Shown: piece by piece, positions 1 through 5,976 of the stretch
Numbering within the stretch: the stretch's first letter is position 1
How the letters are laid out: every line of letters begins with the position of its first letter
NCBI GenBank assembly: GCA_016935715.1
Contig: JAFGQJ010000099.1
Span: 1 to 16,902 of the forward strand
DNA length: 16,902 bases
Source: Spirochaetales bacterium
GTDB lineage: Bacteria; Spirochaetota; Spirochaetia; SZUA-6; DRHE01
Direction of reading: 5' to 3'
Notes under the pieces: model-generated
Seen by the model: the letters and a program-made list of their open reading frames with translations, nothing else
Database searches by the model: none
What the model was told of the DNA's origin: nothing
Translations under genes and position numbers: made by a program

Positions 1-1911
1 CCCGACGGCTCATCCTACCGGCCGGAGAGCCTGGCCGACCCGCAGGGCGTAAGCTTCGTGGGACGCCCCTTTCCCCTCGAAGAGGCGGACGACCACTACG
101 CCCGGATCGCCGGCTGGGGATTCCGATTCCTGCGCTTCCTGATCTCCTGGGAGGCCGTGGAGCATGAAGGACCCGGCATCTACGACCTGGATTACCTGGA
201 CTACCTGGAAGCGGTCGTGGCCAAGGCCGCGGACCACGATCTGGGAGTGTGGATCGATCCGCACCAGGACGTGTGGAGCCGCTGGACCGGCGGGGACGGT
301 GCGCCGGCCTGGACCCTGGAGCTCGCCGGCATGGATCTGGAGAAGATCGCCCCCACCGGTTCTGCGGTGGTGCACGCCCTGTTCCGGGGCGAAGGCCTGC
401 TCCGGGATCAGATCCACCGGCTGGCCCGGGCACGGGAGAAGAGCATTCCCCTCAAGGAAAGCTTCACCGGATCTCGAGACCGGGACGCTCCCCTTCCTCC
501 CAAGACCTTTCCGAGCATGATCTGGCCGACCAACTACACCCGCTACGCCTGCGCCACCATGTTTTCCCTGTTCTTCGGCGGCAGGACCTACGCTCCCTCC
601 TTTCTAGTGGAAGGGCGCAACATCCAGGATTATCTGCAGCACCGGTATTTCAGTATGATCCGGACCGTTGCAGCCCGTCTGGCGGCATTTCCCCACGTGA
701 TCGGCTTCGGCAGCATGAACGAGCCCCACCGCGGCTACATAGGATGGGAGGACCTGGACAAACCGTCGAAGTGGCTCATGAGGAACGGCCCGAATCCCAC
801 GGGGCTGCAGGGCATGGCCGCCGCCTCGGGGTTCCGGCAGATCGTACGGAACTACCGCTTCACTGCCTTCGGACCGGTGGCTACCGGATACGCCTCGATC
901 AACGACGGAGGGCACACCCTGTGGAAGGACGGCTTCGAATGTCCCTGGCGGCGGGAAGGCGTCTGGGACGTGGTCCACGGTAAACCGGTTCTGCTGAGGC
1001 CCCGCTACTTCGGCAGCTCCGACCCGCGGAAATCCTCCGGGAGTGTCCCGGGTGGATCGAGCTTCGCCGAGCAGTTCCTCAAGCCCTTTCTCACTCGGTG
1101 CCACGAAATCGTTAATGAAATCGACCGGCGCTTCCTTGTGTTCATCGAGGGGGTCCCGGCCGAGCCCCACCCTTCCTGGCATCCGCGGCAGGACGGCGAG
1201 CAGGCGGTAAACGGCTCCCACTGGTACGACGCCTTCACCCTGATCACGAAGCGCTACGCCCCCAGGATCGCCTTCGATTCGGTGAACAGACGCCCGGTTT
1301 TCGGCAAGAGGTGCATCCAGCGCTCCTTCGAACGGCAGATCGGGCACGAGCTGCAGGTCGCCGCCGGCAGGATGGGCGGCATCCCCTCGGTCGTCGGGGA
1401 GTTCGGCATTCCCTTCGATCTGAAGGGCAACGACGCCTTCTACAGCGGAGACTATCGGGAGCACGCCGAAGCGCTGGACTCCTGCTACCGGGCCATGGAT
1501 GCGAACCTGATCGGATCGTTCCTGTGGAACTACAGTCCCGACAACACGCACCTGCTCGGGGACCGCTGGAACGACGAAGATCTTTCCATCTTCAGTTCGG
1601 ACTCCGGCGGCGGCAGGGCCGTGAATGGCTTTCTGCGCCCCTACGCTCTGGCGACCGCGGGGACTCCGGTCAGCATGCGCTACCGGCGCAGGAAGCGGGT
1701 GTTCGACTTCCAGGCCGAGCCGGATGGGGACGGGTCCGCCGGGGCCGGCCCCACCCTGGTGTTCGTGCCCCGTGCGCTCTACCCGGAGGGATTCGCCGTC
1801 GAGCTGCAGGGGGGACAATGGAGCTACGACCAAAGGTCGCAGATCCTTTCGATCCGGGCGGAAGCCCCCCCCGCCGGGCTGAAGCTCCGGCTGGAGCCGA
1901 AAGGGAATTGA
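1..1911 (+). CDS. Glycoside hydrolase family 5 (steryl-glucosidase / glucosylceramidase-like), 5'-partial
   Basis: The reading frame is open from base 1, and the residues before the GTG at 58 already read like the family (…SYRPESLADPQGVSFVGRPFPLEEAD), so the gene begins outside the window. A retaining GH5 TIM barrel is supported by NEP at 718-726 (acid/base Glu at 721) and GEFG with the nucleophile Glu at 1399. The segment IDPHQDVWSRWTGGDGAP and the segment around MFSLFFGGRTYAP are typical of the subfamily containing fungal ergosteryl-beta-glucosidase and glucocerebrosidase (GH5_12-like). From about 1640 a C-terminal beta-sandwich follows, as in the GH5 C-terminal domain. The likely role is release of glucose from a steryl or lipid glucoside; the exact substrate is inferred. 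No signal peptide can be judged because the N-terminus is missing. It converges on the glycosyltransferase gene with an 85-bp spacer. Confidence 0.88.
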   Translation, partial: PDGSSYRPESLADPQGVSFVGRPFPLEEADDHYARIAGWGFRFLRFLISWEAVEHEGPGIYDLDYLDYLEAVVAKAADHDLGVWIDPHQDVWSRWTGGDGAPAWTLELAGMDLEKIAPTGSAVVHALFRGEGLLRDQIHRLARAREKSIPLKESFTGSRDRDAPLPPKTFPSMIWPTNYTRYACATMFSLFFGGRTYAPSFLVEGRNIQDYLQHRYFSMIRTVAARLAAFPHVIGFGSMNEPHRGYIGWEDLDKPSKWLMRNGPNPTGLQGMAAASGFRQIVRNYRFTAFGPVATGYASINDGGHTLWKDGFECPWRREGVWDVVHGKPVLLRPRYFGSSDPRKSSGSVPGGSSFAEQFLKPFLTRCHEIVNEIDRRFLVFIEGVPAEPHPSWHPRQDGEQAVNGSHWYDAFTLITKRYAPRIAFDSVNRRPVFGKRCIQRSFERQIGHELQVAAGRMGGIPSVVGEFGIPFDLKGNDAFYSGDYREHAEALDSCYRAMDANLIGSFLWNYSPDNTHLLGDRWNDEDLSIFSSDSGGGRAVNGFLRPYALATAGTPVSMRYRRRKRVFDFQAEPDGDGSAGAGPTLVFVPRALYPEGFAVELQGGQWSYDQRSQILSIRAEAPPAGLKLRLEPKGN

Positions 1912-1922
1912 CCGCAAAGAGG

Positions 1923-1960
1923 CGGAGCCTGCGGGAGCGGCCGGAGCCTGTGGGAACGGC
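1923..1960. repeat. Tandem 19-bp imperfect direct repeat in the convergent spacer
   Basis: Two adjacent 19-bp units, CGGAGCCTGCGGGAGCGGC (1923-1941) and CGGAGCCTGTGGGAACGGC (1942-1960), differ at two positions. They fill the spacer between the GH5 stop and the glycosyltransferase stop. GGCGGAG at 1921-1927 could also pair with CTCCGCC at 1964-1970, but there is no T-run, so this is not a convincing intrinsic terminator. Confidence 0.6.
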
Positions 1961-1996
1961 TGTCTCCGCCCGGCGCCGCGGTGGGGTGCAGCGGGA

Positions 1997-3166
1997 TCAC
2001 GAACCGGAGGCATGCACCTTCCTGGATTTCCAGACCGGTTTTTTCCCTCTCTGGTATCGATTGAGGGCGTAGTAGACCAGAGCCACGAAAGAGGCGAAGA
2101 AAACCGGAGCCAGAAACACGAGCCAGACGGACTGCCTGTAGTACAGCAGTTGCGTCCCCCAGCTGACCAGAAATACCGCCACTGCCGCGAGAAGTATCGG
2201 GTTGACGGTCCATGCCGGAATGAATCCGGCGGCGACAGCGTTCGCTGCAAGGAGCAGCGCGGGCAGCACGAAGAGAAGCAGAACGATGGGGGCAAGACAG
2301 GCCGCCAGAACCGGAACCGAGGACACGATATCGTAGATGTTCTTGGTGAAACCCTCGATGGACTCGCGCAGGCCGCCGTACATCCGGCAACTCACATGGC
2401 CCCCGGCGTGCAGGTATTGATAGCGGAAGCCCCTCCTCTGCAGTTTGCGACTGAGCGCTACGTCCTCGGTGATCTCCTCTTTCACCGGCTTCATTCCGCC
2501 GAAGCGGAAGAAGGACTCCCTCCTGAACACGAACAGCTGCCCGAATCCGAAGCTCAGGGCACGCAGGCGGAATGAGTTGAAAAGCTGCACGGGGACGAAG
2601 ATGAGGGGCAGGTGCACCATGGGCACCAGAAGCTTTTCGGCAAAGGAACGGGTAACCTGCCTCGGCATGGCCGAAAACGCATCCAGGTTGCGCCGCTCCA
2701 GCCGGGAAACCGCCCAGCTCACCGCATCCGGACCGTGCTTCGTGTCCGCATCCGCGATGTACAGGTACTCCCCCCGCGCCGCCTCGGCCAGCTGCTGCAC
2801 CGCGAAGGCCTTTCCCTTCCATTCTTCCGGTTTGTCCCTGCCCCGGATGACCCGCAGCCGCTCGGATCGCTTCTCGTAGTCCCGCAGGATCTCCGGGGTA
2901 TCGTCGGTGGACCCGTCGTCCAGCACGACGATTTCGCAGCTCCGGTAGCTCTGGCGCATCAGGCCCTCGAGACACTCGGCGATCGATGCCTCTTCATTGC
3001 GCGCCGGAACGAGCACGGAAACCAGCGGGCCCTCCCGGCTGTCCGGCTGCGCGGGTATGCGCAGGAAATAGGTGATGTTGAATGCAGCCACGAGCAGCAG
3101 ATAGCCGCTCACCGCCGCCACCGCGATGCCGTAACCGCTCAACACCGACTGCAGCGCTTCACTCAT
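1997..3166 (-). CDS. Membrane-anchored family 2 glycosyltransferase
   Basis: A 389-aa protein with a GT2 (GT-A fold) catalytic domain. Residues 48-60 read VSVLVPARNEEAS. The nucleotide-binding pair is DDGS at 83-86, the metal-binding DxD is DAD at 139-141, and the catalytic-base region is TEDVALSRKLQRRG around 233-246. There is one N-terminal hydrophobic segment (about 12-32) and about three C-terminal membrane segments (about 285-313, 322-338, 346-367), so the active site faces the cytoplasm at the inner membrane. The layout resembles HpnB/CrtQ-type transferases that glycosylate hydrophobic acceptors such as hopanoids or carotenoids; the acceptor here is unknown. The start at 3166 is preferred over an upstream in-frame ATG at 3220 because a GGGGGAAGAAG purine tract precedes it and the N-terminal helix then begins properly. 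A transferase next to a steryl/lipid glucosidase hints at glycolipid metabolism, which is inference. Confidence 0.88.
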   Translation of the reverse strand: MSEALQSVLSGYGIAVAAVSGYLLLVAAFNITYFLRIPAQPDSREGPLVSVLVPARNEEASIAECLEGLMRQSYRSCEIVVLDDGSTDDTPEILRDYEKRSERLRVIRGRDKPEEWKGKAFAVQQLAEAARGEYLYIADADTKHGPDAVSWAVSRLERRNLDAFSAMPRQVTRSFAEKLLVPMVHLPLIFVPVQLFNSFRLRALSFGFGQLFVFRRESFFRFGGMKPVKEEITEDVALSRKLQRRGFRYQYLHAGGHVSCRMYGGLRESIEGFTKNIYDIVSSVPVLAACLAPIVLLLFVLPALLLAANAVAAGFIPAWTVNPILLAAVAVFLVSWGTQLLYYRQSVWLVFLAPVFFASFVALVYYALNRYQRGKKPVWKSRKVHASGS

Positions 3167-3268
3167 CTTCTTCCCCCGATCCAGTCGTTTCCCGGTCCGA
3201 CGGACCGAGATCCAGCGCACCTGGAGTGTGCGGATCCCGGCGCCCCGGTTCGCCTCCGGTTCACGTTC

Positions 3269-3274
3269 ATTCTA
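3269..3274 (-). promoter_or_regulatory. Possible -10 element (TAGAAT) for the glycosyltransferase gene
   Basis: On the minus strand TAGAAT matches TATAAT at five of six positions. The hexamer 17 bp upstream (TAAACC) is a poor -35. It would give a leader of about 95 nt. Apart from this and the AT-rich patch near the PRC-barrel gene, nothing recognisable was seen between 3167 and 3453. Confidence 0.25.
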
Positions 3275-3397
3275 CCTCATCCTTCCTCACAGGTTTAGTG
3301 CCGGCTTGTTCGAGACCGTAAAAGCCAACCTCGGGGCGGCACGGGCCGAAGCATGCAGATGCCGGTGTCCTTTCGACTAAACTCAATTATTGAAAAA

Positions 3398-3417
3398 AAT
3401 AACTCCTATAGGTTATT
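3398..3417. promoter_or_regulatory. AT-rich patch with a dyad upstream of the PRC-barrel gene
   Basis: In strongly GC-rich surroundings, 3376-3418 is conspicuously AT-rich, as a promoter region would be. Inside it AATAAC (3398-3403) and GTTATT (3412-3417) are inverted around a core containing CCTATAGG. A TTGAAA hexamer lies at 3390-3395, but no -10 sits at the right distance. The patch is annotated as a probable promoter/operator region without a defined start site. Confidence 0.35.
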
Positions 3418-3437
3418 CGTGATCAGACCTTCCGCCC

Positions 3438-3450
3438 GGTACGCTGTACC
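3438..3450 (+). promoter_or_regulatory. Short hairpin where the ribosome binding site of the PRC-barrel gene should be
   Basis: GGTAC and GTACC form a 5-bp perfect stem with a GCT loop ending three bases before the ATG at 3454. No purine-rich Shine-Dalgarno is visible in the 20 bases before that start. The hairpin therefore occupies the ribosome-binding position. Confidence 0.4.
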
Positions 3451-3453
3451 CGT

Positions 3454-4236
3454 ATGAGAATTCCATCTCTTCACAGCTCGAGCGCAATCAGAGGATTCAC
3501 GGTCATGGACCGGGACGGGGAAGCCGGCACGATCGAGGACGTCTACTTCGATCACCTGCGCTGGGTGCTGCGCTATCTGCTGCTGAGGCACCGGACCATC
3601 GGCCGGGACATCCTGATCTCTCCACTGATCATCGATGAGATTCGCTGGCCGGAACGGAGGATCCGGCTTCGCCTCTTCGACGAGGAGATCGACGCCGCGC
3701 CGGCCATTGACACGGACAGGTCGATCACCCGGGAGCAGGAAAAGAGCTACAACGAGTACTTCTTCGTACCCGATTACTGGGAAGGGGAGGATCTGTGGGG
3801 CGAGGAAACGACTCCCGGGGAGCTTCGCTCCTGGTTGAGGGCCGAACAGCACAAAGCCCGCGGAAACGGGGAGTCCGAGTCCTACCTGTTGAACGCCTCC
3901 ACCCTCGCGAAGTTCACCCTGCAGTCGCCGCAGGGCATCCCGGGAACGGTGAGCGACTTTCTGTGGAGCCCGGAGACCTACGCGGTTCGCTTCCTGGTGA
4001 TCCACATCGGCGGGCTGCTTTCCTCCAAGAAAACCCTGCTGTCTCCGCTGTGGATCACGGCGCTGGACCGCAGCGCAGCAACGATAAGGGTCGAACTGCC
4101 CAAAGAGGCAATCGAAGAGGCTCCGCCCTACGAGGTGGGAGAACCGATCACCCCGGCCTACGAGAAGAACATCATGAGCCACTACAATGCCCTGGAGTAC
4201 AAGACCCGAGCTTCTAGCCGGAGGAGGGGCGGCTGA
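3454..4236 (+). CDS. Two-domain PRC-barrel protein (paralogue of the 15290-16051 gene)
   Basis: A 260-aa soluble protein with no signal peptide or membrane segment. It contains two PRC-barrel repeats. The first is at about residues 7-78 (GFTVMDRDGEAGTIEDVYFD … WVLRYLLL … ILISP). The second is at about 148-218 (GIPGTVSDFLWSPETYAVRFLVIHIGG … LLSPLWI). The linker carries the aromatic motif FFVPDYWEGEDLWG (103-116), matching YYDYPVYWGGSALWG in the paralogue. PRC barrels are small beta-barrels found in RimM, photosynthetic reaction centre subunit H and many uncharacterised stress-associated bacterial proteins; they usually mediate protein or RNA contacts. The molecular role here is unknown. The basic tail (RASSRRRGG) could be an RNA- or protein-contact extension. 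The ATG at 3454 lacks a Shine-Dalgarno but is the only start that gives the full first repeat. Confidence 0.85.
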   Translation: MRIPSLHSSSAIRGFTVMDRDGEAGTIEDVYFDHLRWVLRYLLLRHRTIGRDILISPLIIDEIRWPERRIRLRLFDEEIDAAPAIDTDRSITREQEKSYNEYFFVPDYWEGEDLWGEETTPGELRSWLRAEQHKARGNGESESYLLNASTLAKFTLQSPQGIPGTVSDFLWSPETYAVRFLVIHIGGLLSSKKTLLSPLWITALDRSAATIRVELPKEAIEEAPPYEVGEPITPAYEKNIMSHYNALEYKTRASSRRRGG

Positions 4237-4352
4237 CCACCCGGACCGTGGAGGCCCGGGACCCCTCGTCTCCCTGTTCTTCGGCGCAGCTCATACCCGT
4301 GCCGACCTCCAGATTGTCGACTTTTTCCCGGATCGGTGCACGTCAAGCCGGA

Positions 4353-4616
4353 TCAGCCTGTACCGATCGCGCTTTCATATTCCGGGAAATAGCGCTGGAT
4401 AACAGGGAGGTCGAAGCTCGAAAGAATCGATTCTTTCGGCTCCCTGGCCAGCAGAAATTCGAAGGACCTGTGGATCAGTTCCTCCGGGGTGACCTTTCCG
4501 GCGCTGAGCTTCTGATAGTACTCATCCTGCAGAGTAACCGTGTGCCGGGAGCGGGAGCCCCCCTCCTCCACGGTGACCCGGTAGGACTGATCTGCGATTC
4601 GCTCCACTCGAATCAT
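4353..4616 (-). CDS. Conserved 87-aa protein of unknown function
   Basis: The start has a near-perfect Shine-Dalgarno (AGGAGG, five bases before the ATG at 4616), so this is a real gene. The protein begins MIRVERIADQSYRVTVEEGG, continues with a short beta-rich segment (SRHTVTLQDEYYQKLSAGK), then has a helical stretch (TPEELIHRSFEFLLAREPKESIL) and ends in FDLPVIQRYFPEYE. From memory this resembles a small conserved family found in scattered environmental bacteria, with no assigned activity. There is no signal peptide or membrane segment, so it is cytosolic. It lies 41 bp downstream of the 85-aa membrane protein on the same strand, so the two are almost certainly co-transcribed from the sigma-54 promoter at 4958-4973. 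It converges on the PRC-barrel gene with a 116-bp spacer. Confidence 0.8.
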   Translation of the reverse strand: MIRVERIADQSYRVTVEEGGSRSRHTVTLQDEYYQKLSAGKVTPEELIHRSFEFLLAREPKESILSSFDLPVIQRYFPEYESAIGTG

Positions 4617-4657
4617 GACAACCTCCTGTTTGCAGCGATCGAGCCTTCTGCGGAAAA

Positions 4658-4915
4658 TCAGCTATAGCGCCGGCGCGCCAATGCCCCGACGATCACCCCG
4701 AGCGCTCCGCCCACAGCGCCGCTTATCCAGATGTTTCGCCGGGCATTCTGGACTCCAGTGATCGTCTCGCTGATGTCCTCCAGAATGTTCTCGGCGGGCT
4801 GGAAGACCTCCCTCAAGGAGAGGTACTCCCCCCCGACTCGGCCGAATATGAGATACCCCGCAGCGAGCCCGATGCCTCCGAGTATGATGACAAACAAGAT
4901 AATTCTCCTGATCAT
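4658..4915 (-). CDS. Small (85-aa) inner-membrane protein, first gene of the sigma-54 operon
   Basis: The start at 4915 is preceded by GAGGAGG about ten bases upstream. There is an N-terminal hydrophobic helix (about residues 4-25, ILFVIILGGIGLAAGYLIFG) and a second at about 66-80 (ISGAVGGALGVIVGALA), followed by the positive tail RRRYS. Between them is an acidic amphipathic stretch (REVFQPAENILEDISETITG). The expected topology is a two-helix hairpin in the inner membrane, with the positive C-terminus in the cytoplasm. The glycine-rich second helix resembles those in small stress-response membrane proteins, but no family could be named. It leads the 87-aa gene by 41 bp. Confidence 0.72.
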   Translation of the reverse strand: MIRRIILFVIILGGIGLAAGYLIFGRVGGEYLSLREVFQPAENILEDISETITGVQNARRNIWISGAVGGALGVIVGALARRRYS

Positions 4916-4957
4916 TTTGCCGGAACCTCCTCGTATGAATGAACCTACCTAATCTTT

Positions 4958-4973
4958 AGCAATAGCCGTGCCA
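4958..4973 (-). promoter_or_regulatory. Sigma-54 (-24/-12) promoter of the small-protein operon
   Basis: Read on the minus strand the site is TGGCACGGCTATTGCT, against the sigma-54 (RpoN) consensus TGGCACGNNNNTTGCW, with every defined base matching. The invariant GG (4972-4971) and GC (4960-4959) have the obligatory ten bases between them. The predicted transcription start is near 4947, giving a leader of about 30 nt before the ATG at 4915, with the Shine-Dalgarno inside it. Sigma-54 promoters require an AAA+ activator bound upstream. Confidence 0.8.
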
Positions 4974-5050
4974 CAGCCGGAAACGGAGCGCTTCCGCGGC
5001 CCCGGAGGGAGGATTGCCCGTCGGGAGTGTACAATCTACCCGTCATCCTG

Positions 5051-5078
5051 CCTGCGCGTAGTACATATTACACGCAGG
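5051..5078. promoter_or_regulatory. Imperfect palindrome, candidate enhancer (UAS) for the sigma-54 promoter
   Basis: CCTGCGCGTA (5051-5060) and TACACGCAGG (5069-5078) are inverted with nine of ten positions paired around an 8-bp centre (GTACATAT). The centre lies about 117 bp upstream of the predicted start near 4947, within the usual range for NtrC-type activator sites. The rest of 4974-5248 shows no gene with support. Confidence 0.5.
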
Positions 5079-5248
5079 TCCAGATTACCAACTCGTACGA
5101 ATCACCCGCACCGGTCAGTTATTGAGGGCCGGAGTAAGCCCGCTCCGGCTGGGGAAAAGCACCGAGATGAACTGATCTCAGACGGCTGTCCAGGAAGGCC
5201 ATGAAAGCTGTCCGTCTCATCCGAAGCCGGCTGCCAGGCGGCTGATCG

Positions 5249-5404
5249 GTCATACTCGACGACCCGGCCGTTTGTGTGCCGAGCCCATTCTAATCCCCAA
5301 GAAGCTCGGAAATGACCGATCCGGGCGGGCCCACCGAGCTGGAGCAGGCCAGGACGCCCAATCTGGACGCCCTGGCGCGGGAGCTCAAAGATCGTAGCGC
5401 TTGA
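5249..5404 (+). pseudogene. N-terminal remnant of an alkaline-phosphatase-superfamily enzyme (phosphoglycerate mutase or sulfatase type)
   Basis: In one frame the sequence reads VILDD at 5249-5263, then an in-frame TAA at 5291. After that, from 5312, it reads MTDPGGPTELEQARTPNLD followed by ALARE. The block GGxTxLExARTPNLDxLARE is the signature of the start of ApgM-type independent phosphoglycerate mutases. The TPNLDxLARE part is shared with sulfatases, and VILDG normally precedes it closely. The expected metal-binding segment between the two is degenerate and about 11 residues too long. The fragment stops at 5404, overlapping by 20 bp the end of the activator remnant on the opposite strand, so it sits at a rearrangement junction. 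The match comes from memory of the family, not from a search. Confidence 0.42.
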
Positions 5405-5777
5405 TCTTGTTGTAGATGCCCTTGCGACTCAGTCCCAGCATCTCCGCCGCCAGGGTCTTGCTGCCCATCACATTGTCCAGGGTCAGCTTGATCAGGCTTC
5501 TCTCCAAGGTCTCCAGCGTGCTTCCCACCTCGATTTCGAGCCGAGCCTCCCCCATACTATCCGATACTTCGGTCCCGGTGAGCAGTTTCTCCGTTAGAGT
5601 GTCTCCTTCGGCTGACACGACGGCCCGAAGAATCACGTTTTCCAGCTCCCGGACGTTGCCGGGCCAAGGGTAGGCCAGCAGCAGCTTTTCCGCTTCGACC
5701 GAGATGGCGCCGACATTCACCGGAACGAAGGGGCCGCCGGCTCGCTCGCTCCTTGTGCCTGATGCTCGAACAGCGAA
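5385..5777 (-). pseudogene. NtrC-type sigma-54 activator remnant with its AAA+ core deleted
   Basis: The frame from the stop codon at 5778-5780 to the stop at 5385 carries two separate parts of a bacterial enhancer-binding protein. First comes SERAGGPFVPVNVGAI, the strand that follows Walker A in the AAA+ domain. It is joined directly to SVEAEKLLLAYPWPGNVREL, the start of the sensor-II region. A linker and a Fis-type helix-turn-helix follow (LERSLIKLTLDNVMGSKTL … LGLSRKGIYNKIKRYDL). The GAFTGA loop, Walker B and sensor I, roughly 165 residues, are missing, as are Walker A and any receiver domain. The longest frame with a start begins at a GTG at 5720 without a Shine-Dalgarno. It cannot be an active ATPase; if translated at all it would be a DNA-binding stub. 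It lies 400-800 bp upstream of a sigma-54 promoter. Confidence 0.75.
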
Positions 5778-5885
5778 TCACTGTTCTCCATCTCAAGATT
5801 GCTCCGAAACAGCGCCCACGAACAATAATCCAATGCGGTTATGCCCTCCGCTTTTTTCGGTTATGGGATGCCGGCGGTGTACGTG

Positions 5886-5942
5886 TTATCTTCTGCTCAG
5901 GATCGCGGCATTTTCCTCGGGGAGGGTCGCTTTGATCCGCAT
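5886..5942 (-). other. 18-codon open frame with a strong ribosome binding site, just after treT
   Basis: An ATG at 5942 is preceded by GGGGGAGG with five spacer bases and opens an 18-codon frame (MRIKATLPEENAAILSRR). It begins 34 bp after the treT stop. It could be the start of a decayed downstream gene of the treT operon. The rest of 5778-5885 shows short open stretches on the minus strand with no recognisable homology. Confidence 0.25.
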
Positions 5943-5976
5943 CCCGGCCTCCCCCTTCTCTTCGCGTCCGTGACCC

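Noticed and set aside
604..2295. 563-codon open frame antisense to the GH5 gene
   Set aside because: It overlaps a gene with intact GH5 motifs and the 3' end of the glycosyltransferase; composition (Pro/Gly/Arg/Val rich) and lack of motifs mark it as a high-GC shadow.
3406..4182. 258-codon open frame antisense to the first PRC-barrel gene
   Set aside because: The plus-strand frame has two recognisable PRC barrels; the antisense product has no motif and no ribosome binding site context.
4331..4375. GATCGGT/ACCGATC inverted repeat in the spacer between the PRC-barrel and 87-aa genes
   Set aside because: Loop of more than 20 bases and no T-run on either exit side; not called as a terminator.
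4968..5204. 78-codon plus-strand frame over the sigma-54 promoter region
   Set aside because: Unusual composition, no ribosome binding site, and it runs across the sigma-54 promoter and the palindrome.
5721..5872. Minus-strand open stretch (…ALDYCSWALFRSNLEMENSD…) beside the activator remnant
   Set aside because: Open for about 50 codons but without a start, ribosome binding site or recognisable family; kept only as possible debris.
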